This document shows, piece by piece, positions 30,987 through 41,413 of a stretch of 53,273 nt of DNA. Origin of the DNA: Fragilaria crotonensis. Lineage: Eukaryota; Bacillariophyta; Fragilariophyceae; Fragilariales; Fragilariaceae. The stretch's first letter is position 1, and each line of letters opens with the position of its first letter. The position numbers and the translations under genes were made by a program. The notes beneath the pieces were generated by a model. The model was not told the origin of the DNA, searched no databases, and saw only the letters and a program-made list of their open reading frames with translations. Location: the NCBI GenBank assembly GCA_022925895.1, contig JAKSYS010000432.1, positions 1 through 53,273 on the forward strand. Reading direction: 5' to 3'.

Positions 30987-33900
30987 TCAGACGGATTTGA
31001 CCCCATCGCAGATGTCACACGTCTCTGGACACGTCCCCGATATTGTTCTGTCCATACACAGCATAGCGTGTAACGTTGGTCGGAGCGACAGCCACTCACA
31101 GTCACGCATTTTCCCGTCCACGAGGAAGCGGCCTGATATTGAATCTTCGCAGTCATCTTTGCAGACTTGGCATGTCTCGGGACAGAGATCGCGCGCCTTG
31201 GATTCACTTGTTGCAGAGCACAGAATGGTGATATAGACAGGGCGCGCCGCAAGCCAAACGCATCTCTGGAATTGGTTCAGCTCTTCCACGTAAAATGCCG
31301 CGAACTTCTCGTCGTCGCAGAATGGTGCTGGACCTGGGGCAACTGGGGAACTAGTGGCGGTCGGAGCAGCTGTGGTTGGCAGCTGAGAAGCTATTGCATT
31401 AGGAACACCAGAGGGCGATTGACTTGGAACGTCGCAAATGTCACAAGTCTCTGGACAGTACAAAGATGCATCTGAAGAACCTGAACAGAGATCTTCCTTG
31501 AGTTCTGGCCTGAGTCGCAACCAAAGGCAATCGCGAATGTCCTCGCCAATGTAGAACTTCGAATCTGTATCAACGCAATCATCAACACAGAAACCACAAG
31601 TCTCAGAGCACGCGACAAAGCCTCTTTGTGTTGAACAGACTTCCGCCGCATACTCAGGCCGAGCTTGCAACCAAGCACAACGATGTTCCTCGTTCAAAGA
31701 AGGGACCAGGAAATATTCAAAGTCAGAATCATCGCAGACTTCTATCGAAGATTGTTCAACAGGAACTGATACGGAGGGTGGCGTTGGTGAAACTTTCACG
31801 GGAGCATCGATGGGTGCGACAGAAGGTCGAGCAGTTAGAGTCAAGTTGGGGGACACTGAGATAGGTGACGGGACAATCGTCGGCGCAGGAGTTTGCGGAA
31901 CTGGACTGGAACGTTGGGTGGGACTCCTTGTTGGTGAAGACTGCACAAAAATAAGATCCGGAGGGAAAAAATTCTGCCACAATCGTGGCACAGGAGCTGG
32001 CGTTGGTTCAGAGGTCGGGTCTGTCCCTGGCGGGGCAGCAGTAGGAGCCACCGGCGACGAAGTAGGAGTAATAGGCGCAGGACTGGGTCTCGGAGTCGGA
32101 GGCCAGGTTGGAAGCATTGTTGGGAAAACAGGAGCCGGAGTTGGAGAGACTGGTGCTGGGGTTGGTCGATCAGTCGGATCGTTGGTTGGCGAACCCGTGG
32201 GAGACATGGGGACAGGTGTAGGTGCCGCTGGCGCCGAAGTAGGAGCAACAGGAGCAGGACTGGGTCTCAGGGTCGGAGGCCGAGTGGGACGTGTCGTAGG
32301 AAAAACAGGCGCCGGGGTTGGAGGGACTGGCGCTGGCGTAGGTGGATCACTCGGTTCTTGAGTTGGCGACCCCGTAGGGGCCACAGGCGCCGGAGTTGGA
32401 GCAACAGGCGCAGGACTGGGTCTCGGAGTCGGAGGCATAGTGGGATGCATTGTTGGGAAAACAGGAGCCGGTGTCGGTGGCACCGGAGCCGAAGTTGGAG
32501 AGACAGGTGCTGGAGTTGGTCTGGGACTCGGAGGTCTGGTGGGGTCCATTGTTGGTAAAACGGGAGCCGGTGCTGAAGAAGACAATCCCGGAGGCGGACA
32601 AGTCGATGATTGTCCTTCCAATCGAATACTGACTAGTTTCATGTCGATACCATTCTCCTGGCTTGCCCCGCAAGCCTCGAAAGTAATGCTTCTTGAGACA
32701 CCAAAATCAATACTGGCTGTGAGCATGGGTGCTTCAACTTCGTGAATTCCTCCCAACATTTCGGATTCGCATGTGTCACAGGGTGATGGTATACCTTGTG
32801 TAATTGTGACATGGAAGGGTTTCTCACTAACGTCTTCGTTATAGTCCTTGGCGAAGTTGTACAGAAGATACGCGTTACCAACCTTCACTATGATTGGAGT
32901 TGTTCGCACTTGAAGCTTCCCATGGTCAACAAAGGCAGCAATGTTGCCAGTCCAAGGACCATCCTTGTCAGGGAAGATCTCAATTGTGTGCTCCGGAAAC
33001 CAGTTGAGTTGATAGAATTTTATGCCATTGAAGCACATTTTTGGACCCTCAAGCTGAGAGTAGCTTTTCCCCATCATACAAGATTTATCTTCATACTCAC
33101 GGCCCTGCTCATTAGAGTGCTGCAGCCCAAGTTGATGTCCGACCTACGAGACCAAGCTTGTCAGCAGAAGGCATTTGATTGACATAGATTTCCCCTACAG
33201 AATGACAACAGATAACACTCACCTCATGAAACGGGAGGGAATAGTAGCCACACCACTCGTCGTTAAAGTAGCTGAGAATGCCCTCTCCATAAGTGTAGCC
33301 AATCCACGAATCTTGCATACCAGCGGGCATGCAGAAGAGCACGTGATTGGAGACATCAGGGGTTCCGAAGGCAGCTACCAAGGACTCGAGTAACATATTC
33401 TCAATGGTAGTAGACATTGTTCCGCCCAGCACTGCTTGGTCGATGAATAGGTCCGTCACTCCATTCGTTATTCTTGCTCCTGCAGCTGGAACGAATTGCA
33501 GTTTTCCTCCCGAGCACTTGTCGTATTGCGATGCAAAGGACACAATGTCTCGCGAAAATATTTGTTTGGACACAAATTCATGTGCTAAAGAGTTGACAGA
33601 ATCGGACGATTGCACCAGGACTATCAATACAGTTGAGCTCCCCTCGGTGCGACTTTGCAGACGTCGTTCCGAATGTTCCAACACTTCAACTGTAGCATCC
33701 GGGGAGACATCTAAGAAATATCCATTTGTAGGATCATGAACAGCGGAAGCGCCCTTGATGTGGAGAATCGACTTCCCTGACTTCAATTCTTGTAAATTGA
33801 GTTGTTTCAACACGGAGTCAGGTATATCATACTTCATAGGAAGTCTCCCCCGCCGATGCAAAGGTCTGGCATCGGTAATCTTTGTGCAAGTGTTCATGGC

Positions 33901-34099
33901 TTCCATCCTCTCCAAAGCCTACTTGCCTTCCTATGAGAAACAGACATGTCACTCCCTCCAGTGAAGTCGCTTCTGACATTGATCTGACTGTATCGACATG
34001 TGCAGACACTTGATTTTGTAATGGTGCGTTTGCTTCAATCCCGTGAAAAAGCAAGAAACAGAGAAGTTGCTGAAGAAGAGTTGTCATAGGTCCTCTCAT
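30987..34099 (-). CDS. Gametolysin-like M11 metallopeptidase with long PT-rich linker and ShK-like Cys domains; one N-terminal frame break
   Basis: The ATG at 34099 begins MRGPMTTLLQQLLCFLLF, a signal peptide. The pro-region has SLEGVTCLFLIG and KDYRCQTF. Near 33829-33834 the frame breaks by one base; similarity continues as YDIPDSVLKQL. Exon 1 ends at 33223 and exon 2 starts at 33143 after a 79-nt intron (GTGAGT/CGTAG). The junction creates HEVGHQLGLQHSNEQG, the zinc site, then KSCMMGKSYSQLEGPKMCF. After the catalytic part comes a linker of about 190 residues of PTPAPV and PTRPPTPRPS repeats (32560-31900). Four Cys-rich modules follow, each with W..ARPE/LRPEL and C-x-ETC-x-x-C (ETCGFC, ETCDIC, ETCQVC, ETCDIC), resembling ShK domains. 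Such domains mediate protein or matrix binding in many secreted proteases. Confidence 0.78.
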
Positions 34100-36018
34100 T
34101 GTGAAATGGAGAGCGGAGAAAAGGGAAGATTACTTCCTGATGAACCAGAGGCTCGCAACGTAGTGCTTCAGCCCCTTGTGAGAAGAGGTTGTCGATCTTC
34201 CCAAGGATTGGCGTCGAATAAAAGTGGCGGCCGACGCAAGTCAGGGCCTGGTAGTACTACTCGTTTCTACTCCAGACAATGTACAGCTCCTCTAGAGTCT
34301 TTCTGAGGTTCTCTCACAGGTATGACATTCATGAACTTGGATTCGTCACCTATACGTCGAATGCAAAATCTTTTCAGCGCGTTATCACAGTATCGAGGAT
34401 TGAGTCTAACAGATTAGCATCCAATTTTGTCATGAACATTTATCGCACCACAGGACGGAAACGCGTCTTGTCGTTTTGCGATTCCATTATTTCATTCCCG
34501 AATCGGCAAATTGGGATACTCCAAGTCGGATTTTCTCTTTCACTAGCGTCGTTTAAACAAGAAAGCACATGCGCACATGCGGCATCCGGCCTTCCTATTT
34601 CGTATGTATCTACCAGTAGACTTCGAGCTCAAAATGTCATCGATTGCGGGTCGTGACTTGAGAAACAATATACCGGTATATTGTGCTAGCCATATGGAAT
34701 AATGTACTCCGAGTATGTCTGAAGTCATGACTATGCGCTTAATTCACACTTTCGACGTGGGGTGGAGGTCAGGGATTGGAAAAATAATACTGTCCCACGT
34801 TGAATCTGGTATTACAGTCCTCCAGTAGGTAGAATGGTATTGTGCTGTTGCACTGGGAGGTATTTTGGTATTGAAAAATCCTTCAGTCCGGTATGAATAT
34901 AACTTCTAGTCATTTTTCGAATCGCAGTACTTACTCGGTTCCATTGGTTTCGTCCGGTAGGTATAATGGTAGTAAAAACACTACAGTAACAGTAAACTTC
35001 AGTACTACAGTACAGAAATGAACCGTAAACACACTGATGCAGGACAGAACATTTATGGAAATTCCGACTGGTATTCCCGAACACCGGAATTCAAAATACT
35101 ACCGACTAAACTCAGTAGAAAATAACCAAGGGTCTTGGTTACTGGTTGGTATATTGCAACTCGCAGGTAACCAGTTATTGGGCATTTTAAAAATCACAGT
35201 AGTGGTACAGTATAATACCATCGGTATTTGGTTACCGGTACCGGTGGTTATTTACTTCCAATCCCTGGTGGAGGTTAAATGTTTAAGTTGATACTGTAGT
35301 ACTGGGAGTACTCACCAAGACGAAATGCAGCTACTTGGTACTTCAGTACCACAGTACGTCGTACTGTGCTTGCGAAAAAAGGCGATTGTGTGAAGACTGT
35401 GAAATGATACTCCGAGTACATATGTATTCGGAAAGGGTCGTACTAATTTGCAGGGCGTATTCGACCCGTATTGTGGTGAATTATTTATACTCGGAGTATC
35501 TGTTAAGGTAGAACAAACAAACCAGCAGATATGCCACAGTGGGGAAATGAAGGCTCCATACATGTGAGTGACGATAGCCAAATTTCCTTGAACAGGACCT
35601 TGGAGTATTTTGTACTACAGTAGTACAGTGATTTTGGTCCATCGAAAGCAACCAATGTTCCGGTGAAGTAAGCCAGGGACCAAGGATAATGTGCAATTTG
35701 CTCTCACCTCGGAGCTCGTACATAGTCCCGGACCATACGATGTTGTGCCATTATCTGGCAGACTGGCAGTACAAGAGTACGAGTAGCGCATGCTGCATAA
35801 CTGTTGAGCTCGGACAACAGTCTAGTCGCAGCAACGCGTCGTCTCCCTTGTCCAATACTAGCTAGCAACGCAGTCTTGTCAAATGCTAGTAGATCACACC
35901 CGACACCCACCATCATCACATCAACGGTCCACAAGACACCTCCGTCCTCCGCCTATGCATGATAATGTTCATACTTCCTTCTCTGTGATGAAGTACAGAA
36001 GATAAAAGCAGCTTTGAA
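34100..36018. repeat. Intergenic with dense GTAC-rich tract
   Basis: 34660-35640 is rich in TACTGTAGTACTG, GTACTCCGAGTACA and ATACTCGGAGTATC words. 34100-34650 has plus ORFs without recognisable motifs. 35700-36018 precedes the hydrolase-like gene; GATAAAAG at 36001-36008 is a weak TATA-like candidate only 11 bases before the ATG. Confidence 0.55.
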
Positions 36019-37176
36019 ATGGACCGGCGGAAAATTTACATTCGGAAGCGAAGCGTAGTGATCACAGTCGTAGGCGCGTTCCTGTGCTTATGGGCTGTGA
36101 TCCTTGTATTCATCACTGTCTCAATTTCCGATATTCATAGAAAAGATGGATCCCGTCCATTTACCTCACAATCTGATGATAAAGTTCCCCATACTGACAA
36201 TGATGGAGCGACGCCTGTCTGGGGGAACGGCAGTGCGACTCGTATCCAACAGTACAGAAACGGTCTTTGCCATCCCTGACATCAAACCCATAAGAGGCGT
36301 CATTGTGCTGCTCCATGCATGTACACACAATGCCCTGAAATTCTTTTCAAAATCTCCCAAGTGCGCCCTGTGCGTGGGTTTGTCCGAAGAGCTTCGCATT
36401 GCCAGAATCTTGTTGGCGCGAGGATACGCCATTTTGGCGATAACGTCGCAAGATCGAATTTCGGGATGTTGGTCCAATCGCGATAAGTCCAACGTTGAAG
36501 CAGCGCTGATTGAGTTCCACTCCATTCTTAATCCATCCCTGAAGAATTCAGACCTGATTCCTTCCAACTCAATCGCGATCGGCGCCTCGTCGGGGGGGGA
36601 CGATTTGCCGCGGAATTGGCAGTTGACGGAGTTGTGAAGGCGGCCCTGGTCATGGTAATGAGTCTTGGACCCGTCCTTCGGGAACGATTGGCTACCATGG
36701 GTAACACTATGCCGTATATCTACCTTGCACCCATGCCGCGGGATGCACTAGCGACGCAGGCAACCATATCCGATTGTGACAGAATAAGCCATGTCGTGGG
36801 TGTGTCGTCGGAACGTCGTCTCATATTGGATACCACCACATGCGTTTCGTTGCCAGTGACAACTGAGTATCTTTACAAGCGTGTTCCTCACATAAGACGA
36901 GATATGGCGGACAAGATCGTACAAGCACTGTTGAAAGAGCAGCACTTGGACTCGAATTGGTTTTTGATCAAGGACCCAACCATTTCAAATTGGAGAAATG
37001 TGCTTCAGCAAAGTTGTGGTGAAAGTTGCTTGGAACATCAAAGCCTCGCACCTGGACTTAGCCCACTTGCTAAGGCACTTCACCGAGCTTGGGCGTTTCA
37101 TGAATACTGCTCGGAAGTTGTGGAGAAGGCTGTTGATTACTTTGAGAACGCCAGCGTGAATCAGATCGGAGGCTGA
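36019..37176 (+). pseudogene. Alpha/beta-hydrolase-like gene with N-terminal membrane anchor and two frame breaks at G-runs
   Basis: The ATG at 36019 gives a basic N-terminus (MDRRKIYIRKRSVVITVVGA) and a transmembrane helix (FLCLWAVILVFITV). After the G5 run at 36221-36225 the sensible protein moves one frame: VRLVSNSTETVFAIP, RGVIVLLHACTHNALKFF, ILLARGYAILAITSQDR and SIAIGASSGG. GASSGG fits the nucleophile elbow G-x-S-x-G, and LLHACTH fits an oxyanion region. At the G8 run 36592-36599 the frame returns: RFAAELAVDGVVKAALVM to the end at 37176 (SPLAKALHRAWAFHEYCSEV). The two shifts cancel. As written no full protein is made. With the two homopolymer positions in doubt, it may be a real intact gene of about 385 aa. 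I do not know the substrate. Confidence 0.65.
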
Positions 37177-37489
37177 ACAAAGAAGCGTCAGAATTGCCCC
37201 AACGCAAAGTCAGAGTTGTGATAATTGTAGGTATCCGTGTAGTCCATTTCCACGAGCCATATAGCTCAACTATGCCTCCTCGGAGTGTGCAACTAACTTC
37301 GTTTCGGCCGATCGGAGATGAGTCCCATTCCTGCGGGTTACCATCGAGTGATACAATTTTGCGCATACTTGTCGAATGCGTGACAACACTCATGTTTACG
37401 GTCACCGTGGCCGACTTTTCAAGTCTCCAATTGTTTTCTGGTGGAAGGTTTCTCGATGTGCTATTTTTTAACAGTGCAGGACTGTTGTA
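37177..37489. other. 3' flank of the hydrolase-like gene
   Basis: No gene is supported. Short antisense ORFs lack motifs. Confidence 0.4.
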
Positions 37490-37526
37490 CCTGTAACCTG
37501 TAACCTGTAACCTGTAACCTGTAACC
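37490..37526. repeat. Short tandem repeat (CTGTAAC)n
   Basis: Five clean copies of the heptamer CTGTAAC lie in tandem, with a partial copy before. The motif is not the plant-type telomere repeat. Confidence 0.9.
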
Positions 37527-38198
37527 CGAGTCCTGGTCCATATCAAGGTGCGCTACTACTATGTCATACTAGTAGAGAGAGCTTATTTAATAAATGTTTA
37601 AATGTTGGCATCGATAGTTTGAAATTTGAAACAGTGCCCTCCTACTAGCTACCGTAGTAGAGGACATAGGGTTACTGTAGTCGACGCATTTTCACACAAC
37701 TTCTACGGGTACCAGGTACCAGGTACTGCAGTTGATACGGTGATACTACAACACTACAACACGTCGTACTCCGAGTACGTCAAGGTTGAAGGTTCTTGTC
37801 TACGGTACCTGGTAGTTGACAGACTTTTAGTACCGCTCCTACGTATTTTTACTATCTACATTATTCAGTATGACACTTCACATTAGGCTAGTAAACAGTA
37901 TACGTCGTATCGTTACTGTCGTACGGGAATCATATCCCACTAGAAATTGCAACGATCGTTTTCATGTCGTTCGTTGCATAAACGACCATTTTCTCGCCCA
38001 ACGCTCGGCCTCGTACGACCTCTTCAGACGTACACCTTTTCAGACGTGCACTCTTCAGACGTGCACCGTTTCATTTGTGTTCCTGAGTGTTCCTCAGAAA
38101 CACTCATCAAACGAAGTTGATCACTCACTTGTGATCAACGATTTTCTCACAAATTTGTCAACCTGTAAATTTATTTAGTCCGGCCACCGATTTTAACA
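37527..38198. other. GTAC-rich intergenic
   Basis: 37670-37930 carries GGTACCAGGTACCAGGTAC and CGTACTCCGAGTACGTC words. 38020-38070 has three near-direct copies of TTCAGACGTGCAC. No gene is supported. Confidence 0.5.
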
Positions 38199-38762
38199 AT
38201 GTACAATTTTACTCGCAGCGTAACTGACCATGACGACTTTTTACCCGCCGTCATCATGGTTCAGTCCCCCTGTAGCGATAGCCAGTGTACTAGTACCCAC
38301 TTGGCTACCGACGTCACCGTAGGACTCCACCCACGTCCACATACTGTAGTGTCACCTACGCGCAACGTAGCACCATCTACTTGCATCGTACCTACAGATA
38401 CTAGCACAGTTGCTTCGCCTACTAGCACTGTGTCTACGTCTACATGTACTGTAGTTACGCCTAGTCATACCGTAGCTCAGTATACCCGTCCAGTAGACTC
38501 CCACGCGTATACCGTCGCGTTTGCTACTAGCACTCCCGCTTCCTCTGCCGCTAGCGTAGCATCCAGTAGTCCTGAAACCGTAGCACCGGTCAACGTTCGT
38601 ACTGTAGCTACCGATACCGTCACCGTGACGTCACCACCTGTCTGCGACCCCGGTCTGGCGTGCGCCCGATTTAACCATGGTCTGGCCTCCACTCCGCGCT
38701 CGCACGCAGAATCTATCAGTAGTCTAGATTGTACTGTATGCCGAATGCCGTATGCGACCTGA
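38199..38762 (+). CDS. Thr/Ser/Val/Pro-rich low-complexity ORF, doubtful gene
   Basis: The 187-aa ORF begins MYNFTRSVTDHDDFLPAVIM and becomes a loose repeat of S/T-P-T-x-T-V-A units (VASPTSTVSTSTCTVV). No signal peptide or transmembrane helix is visible. Much of the DNA consists of the same CTAGTAC/ACTGTAG words that fill the surrounding intergenic regions, so it may be a chance or young ORF. Confidence 0.25.
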   Translation: MYNFTRSVTDHDDFLPAVIMVQSPCSDSQCTSTHLATDVTVGLHPRPHTVVSPTRNVAPSTCIVPTDTSTVASPTSTVSTSTCTVVTPSHTVAQYTRPVDSHAYTVAFATSTPASSAASVASSSPETVAPVNVRTVATDTVTVTSPPVCDPGLACARFNHGLASTPRSHAESISSLDCTVCRMPYAT

Positions 38763-39209
38763 AACATTTTCTTCAAACCCAGGATCGCAAGAATCCCTCT
38801 CTTCGTACGTATGGTACTGTGCTGTAGGTGGTACATGTACGTATGTCGTACGAGGTACAAGGAATAGGTGCTATGGCGGTATGTCATACTATGCATATGT
38901 ACTATCTACTGCATCGGTACTTGTACCTGGGACATCCGGAATTCCGGGTTAACCCAAACATTTCAAGTTTTTGGGGATACGAGTGATTCTTGTTGGGAGC
39001 ATGGCGGAACCGGTACAGAAGTACTGTACTGCCAGGCAGAGCTCCTACGAATTTTGTCCCAAAATATATCTTAGGCACAGACACCTGAACAAAAAAATAA
39101 TGTTGTTAACGGGATTTGTGGATATTTATAACGATCATGTAACGCCATAAGAAGATGGAAGGCGCCAATATTCCTTCTGCGCCGGCCGGCCGCAAGCTCA
39201 AGTTTGGAT
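38763..39209. other. Intergenic with GTAC-rich words
   Basis: GTAC-rich to about 39030. GCGCCGGCCGGCCGC at 39180-39192 is a local GC-rich island just before the tandem array. A short ORF (39155-39361) is mostly the array in translation. Confidence 0.4.
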
Positions 39210-39575
39210 GTAAGGACATCGCTCTGAACACGATTTCCATTGAACCGATTTCGATGAACCAGATTTCCGATGAACCGATTATGATGAACCAGATTTTTAA
39301 TGAACCGATTTTGATGAACAGGATTTTTAATGAACACGGTTTCATGAACCTGATTTGTTAAGAATACAGATATTGAACCGGGACTCCTTATGACCAAAGA
39401 AATGAATCGGGATTCTTAATTAACCGAAGAAAATAACCGTATTCTAAATGACCGAAAAAATGAATCGGGATTCTTAATGAACCGGAAAAATGAACCGGGA
39501 TACTTAATGAACCGGAACAATGAACCGGGATTCTTTATGAACCGAAATAATGAACCGGGATTTTTATTGAACTTT
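39210..39575 (+). repeat. Degenerate tandem array of TGAACCG-type units
   Basis: Over about 365 bases units of roughly 17-36 nt recur: first ATGAACCAGATTTT/ATGAACCGATTT, then AATGAACCGGGATTCTTA alternating with ATGAACCGGAAAA. The core TGAACCG appears more than a dozen times. It is flanked on both sides by GCGCGC/GCCGGCC-rich sequence (39180-39192 and 39580-39650). Confidence 0.85.
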
Positions 39576-40627
39576 TTGCCGTTGCGCGCGCCGGCCGACC
39601 GATGAATAAACAGTTGCGCGCCTGCCTAGCTCTTCGCGCGCGCCAGCCTACATTGCAATGATTCCTAATTAAATAACCGTTTTCCATCGATTGATTTCAA
39701 ATACTGTCCGTGTTTGTATACGTATATAACGTTCTTTGTCAGCGTGTCTGTTCTATCTGCCATCCAATTGATGCATTATTTTTCGAGCTCTTTTCTAGAG
39801 TTCTATAATATTTCGGTCATTTGATTGCATTGCTCCATAATTATGTCCTCCACTTCCTCGACCACCCGGTTTTCGGGATGTCCCTGGTACCAGGTACAAT
39901 ACGTCATGTCTACCACGCATTTCAAGACGGAAGGTGGTGCCAATCGTGCCATGGGTATGAATCACTCTGAGCGACAGTAGCACTCGTACCAGTCCTCCTC
40001 GTACGAGACTCCCGAAAACGAAATTTCCGACTGTGCAACGGGCGTGCGGTGGGTACGGTCTGTACTGTACTGGAGTACGCCATTGCTACCTGCTATTCGC
40101 AGCTGACCACAGTACTCCGCCTACCAGCTAATCGTAGGACATCTCAGTACACGTAGGCGGGGACAGAACACCGACCAGTGTGAGATGCTGACGTGATCCT
40201 GTGCGTCAAGTCTATACACAGATCGCGTTGTCCAGATACACGAATCGCACAATGAATAAAAAGTATCAGCGACTGCAATTTAGGACCTGAAGAACATGAA
40301 TGTGCTGTCTTTATCATAATGTGTACTATGAGGAAAGTTCGAGCACCCAGCTGCGCTTTTCGTCGAATGAGTCAACAAACTCCTTCTTTGGAGAACCCCT
40401 GCTGGACGAGTCAGAAACCACGAATCGGCTCAGTAACTGCAACTGCAACTCAATCGCAATAGCGAGGACATTCAAACAACCAAAGCCATTACAAGAGGTC
40501 ACGGCAGCATCTTCGAGAGTCGGCATAGTTCATCCACATTCCGAGATCAGGAAGGTTATAAAGCGCGCGCCTTTGGTTCCGTTCTGGTTCCATTAAACCT
40601 TCTCATTTCTCCCGGTTCGTTGAGCAT
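39576..40627. other. Intergenic, GC-rich island then GTAC-rich tract
   Basis: 39580-39650 contains repeated TTGCGCGC and GCGCCGGCC motifs. 39880-40160 is GTAC-rich. 40260-40627 is the ankyrin-gene upstream region. The two GCGCGC islands around the array may mark an element boundary, but no protein signature supports this. Confidence 0.45.
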
Positions 40628-41413
40628 ATGACCCAGTTGACTACGTCAAACCGCTTACGCAACACTGATATAAATATTACGAATCAGGCACTACTGCGCT
40701 CTTGCAAAAGGAAGGAATTTACCATGTGCGAAGACTCTCCATCAGATTCACAACAAGCGTCCAAGAGAACGAAATCTGACTCAAGCAATCAGTCTGCAGA
40801 CATCCGCAAGAGGCTTGAGTCAAAACCTCTTCCCAATTACGAAGAGGACATGAAGCCCACAGCCTTTCTCCAGGATTTGGTGGAATCCTTGTATGGATAT
40901 CGACCTGAAGTGAAAACAGCGTCGACATTGCCTGGATACTGCCCAGATGTAACGGAAGATCAAATTGCTGCGTACGACATGCATGTCTTGAACGCAGCTC
41001 GCGACGATGACCTCCAACGCCTCAAAAGTCTCTATGAATCTGGACAAACGATGGACTGTTGCAATCGTTTCGGCGAGTCGCTGTTGCACTTGGTATGCCG
41101 ACGAGGATTCAAAGATGTTGCAGTATTCCTTCTGGTCGATGTCAAGCTGGATGTTCGTATCAGCGACGACTGTGGTCGCAATCCCTTTCACGACATTTGT
41201 TGGAACCCCGAAGTCCAAATCGATATCGCCAAGCTTTTGTTGGAGCGTGATCCTACCCTATTGTTGATTGGCGACAAACGAGGCCACACACCGTTTGACT
41301 ACGCTCGCCCTGAGGATTGGCAGACTTGGAGAAAGTTCCTGTTCGAACACAGACGTTTTCTCGAGCCTTTGCAAGAAGAGTCAACGCGTCAAATCTTTGG
41401 TTCAACGAAATAG
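40628..41413 (+). CDS. Small ankyrin-repeat protein
   Basis: The 261-aa protein starts at ATG 40628; an ATG at 40724 (MCEDSPSD) is a possible alternative. A polar N-terminus has KRTKSDSS, a possible nuclear signal. It is followed by FLQDLVESLYGYRP and then ankyrin units: LNAARDDDLQRLKSLYESGQ, NRFGESLLHLVCRRGFKDVA, SDDCGRNPFHDICWNPEVQ and DKRGHTPFDYARPEDW. This layout, with about three to four repeats and a closing W-x-x-W-x-x-FL segment, is a family I know as common in diatoms, of unknown partner. Repeats bind proteins rather than catalyse. It is intact, without introns, and isolated between GTAC-rich regions. Confidence 0.82.
   Translation: MTQLTTSNRLRNTDINITNQALLRSCKRKEFTMCEDSPSDSQQASKRTKSDSSNQSADIRKRLESKPLPNYEEDMKPTAFLQDLVESLYGYRPEVKTASTLPGYCPDVTEDQIAAYDMHVLNAARDDDLQRLKSLYESGQTMDCCNRFGESLLHLVCRRGFKDVAVFLLVDVKLDVRISDDCGRNPFHDICWNPEVQIDIAKLLLERDPTLLLIGDKRGHTPFDYARPEDWQTWRKFLFEHRRFLEPLQEESTRQIFGSTK

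Noticed and set aside
31810..32361. 183-aa plus ORF rich in Gly and Val
   Set aside because: It is the antisense reading of the PTPAPV linker of the third M11 gene.
33832..33923. Candidate 92-nt intron explaining the frame break in the third M11 gene
   Set aside because: It has GT and AG ends of suitable length, but would delete the DYRC segment that aligns with the other two M11 pro-regions, so a frame break is more likely.
34279..34656. 125-aa plus ORF
   Set aside because: No recognisable motif; region looks non-coding.
36019..37176. Programmed ribosomal frameshifting
   Set aside because: Shifts lie at plain G-runs without a recognisable slippery site and downstream structure, and cancel each other; error or decay is simpler.
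37490..37526. Interstitial telomere repeat
   Set aside because: CTGTAAC does not match TTTAGGG or TTAGGG and there are only about five copies.
40300..40596. 98-aa plus ORF upstream of the ankyrin gene
   Set aside because: No ATG at its start and no motif; probably part of the upstream region.
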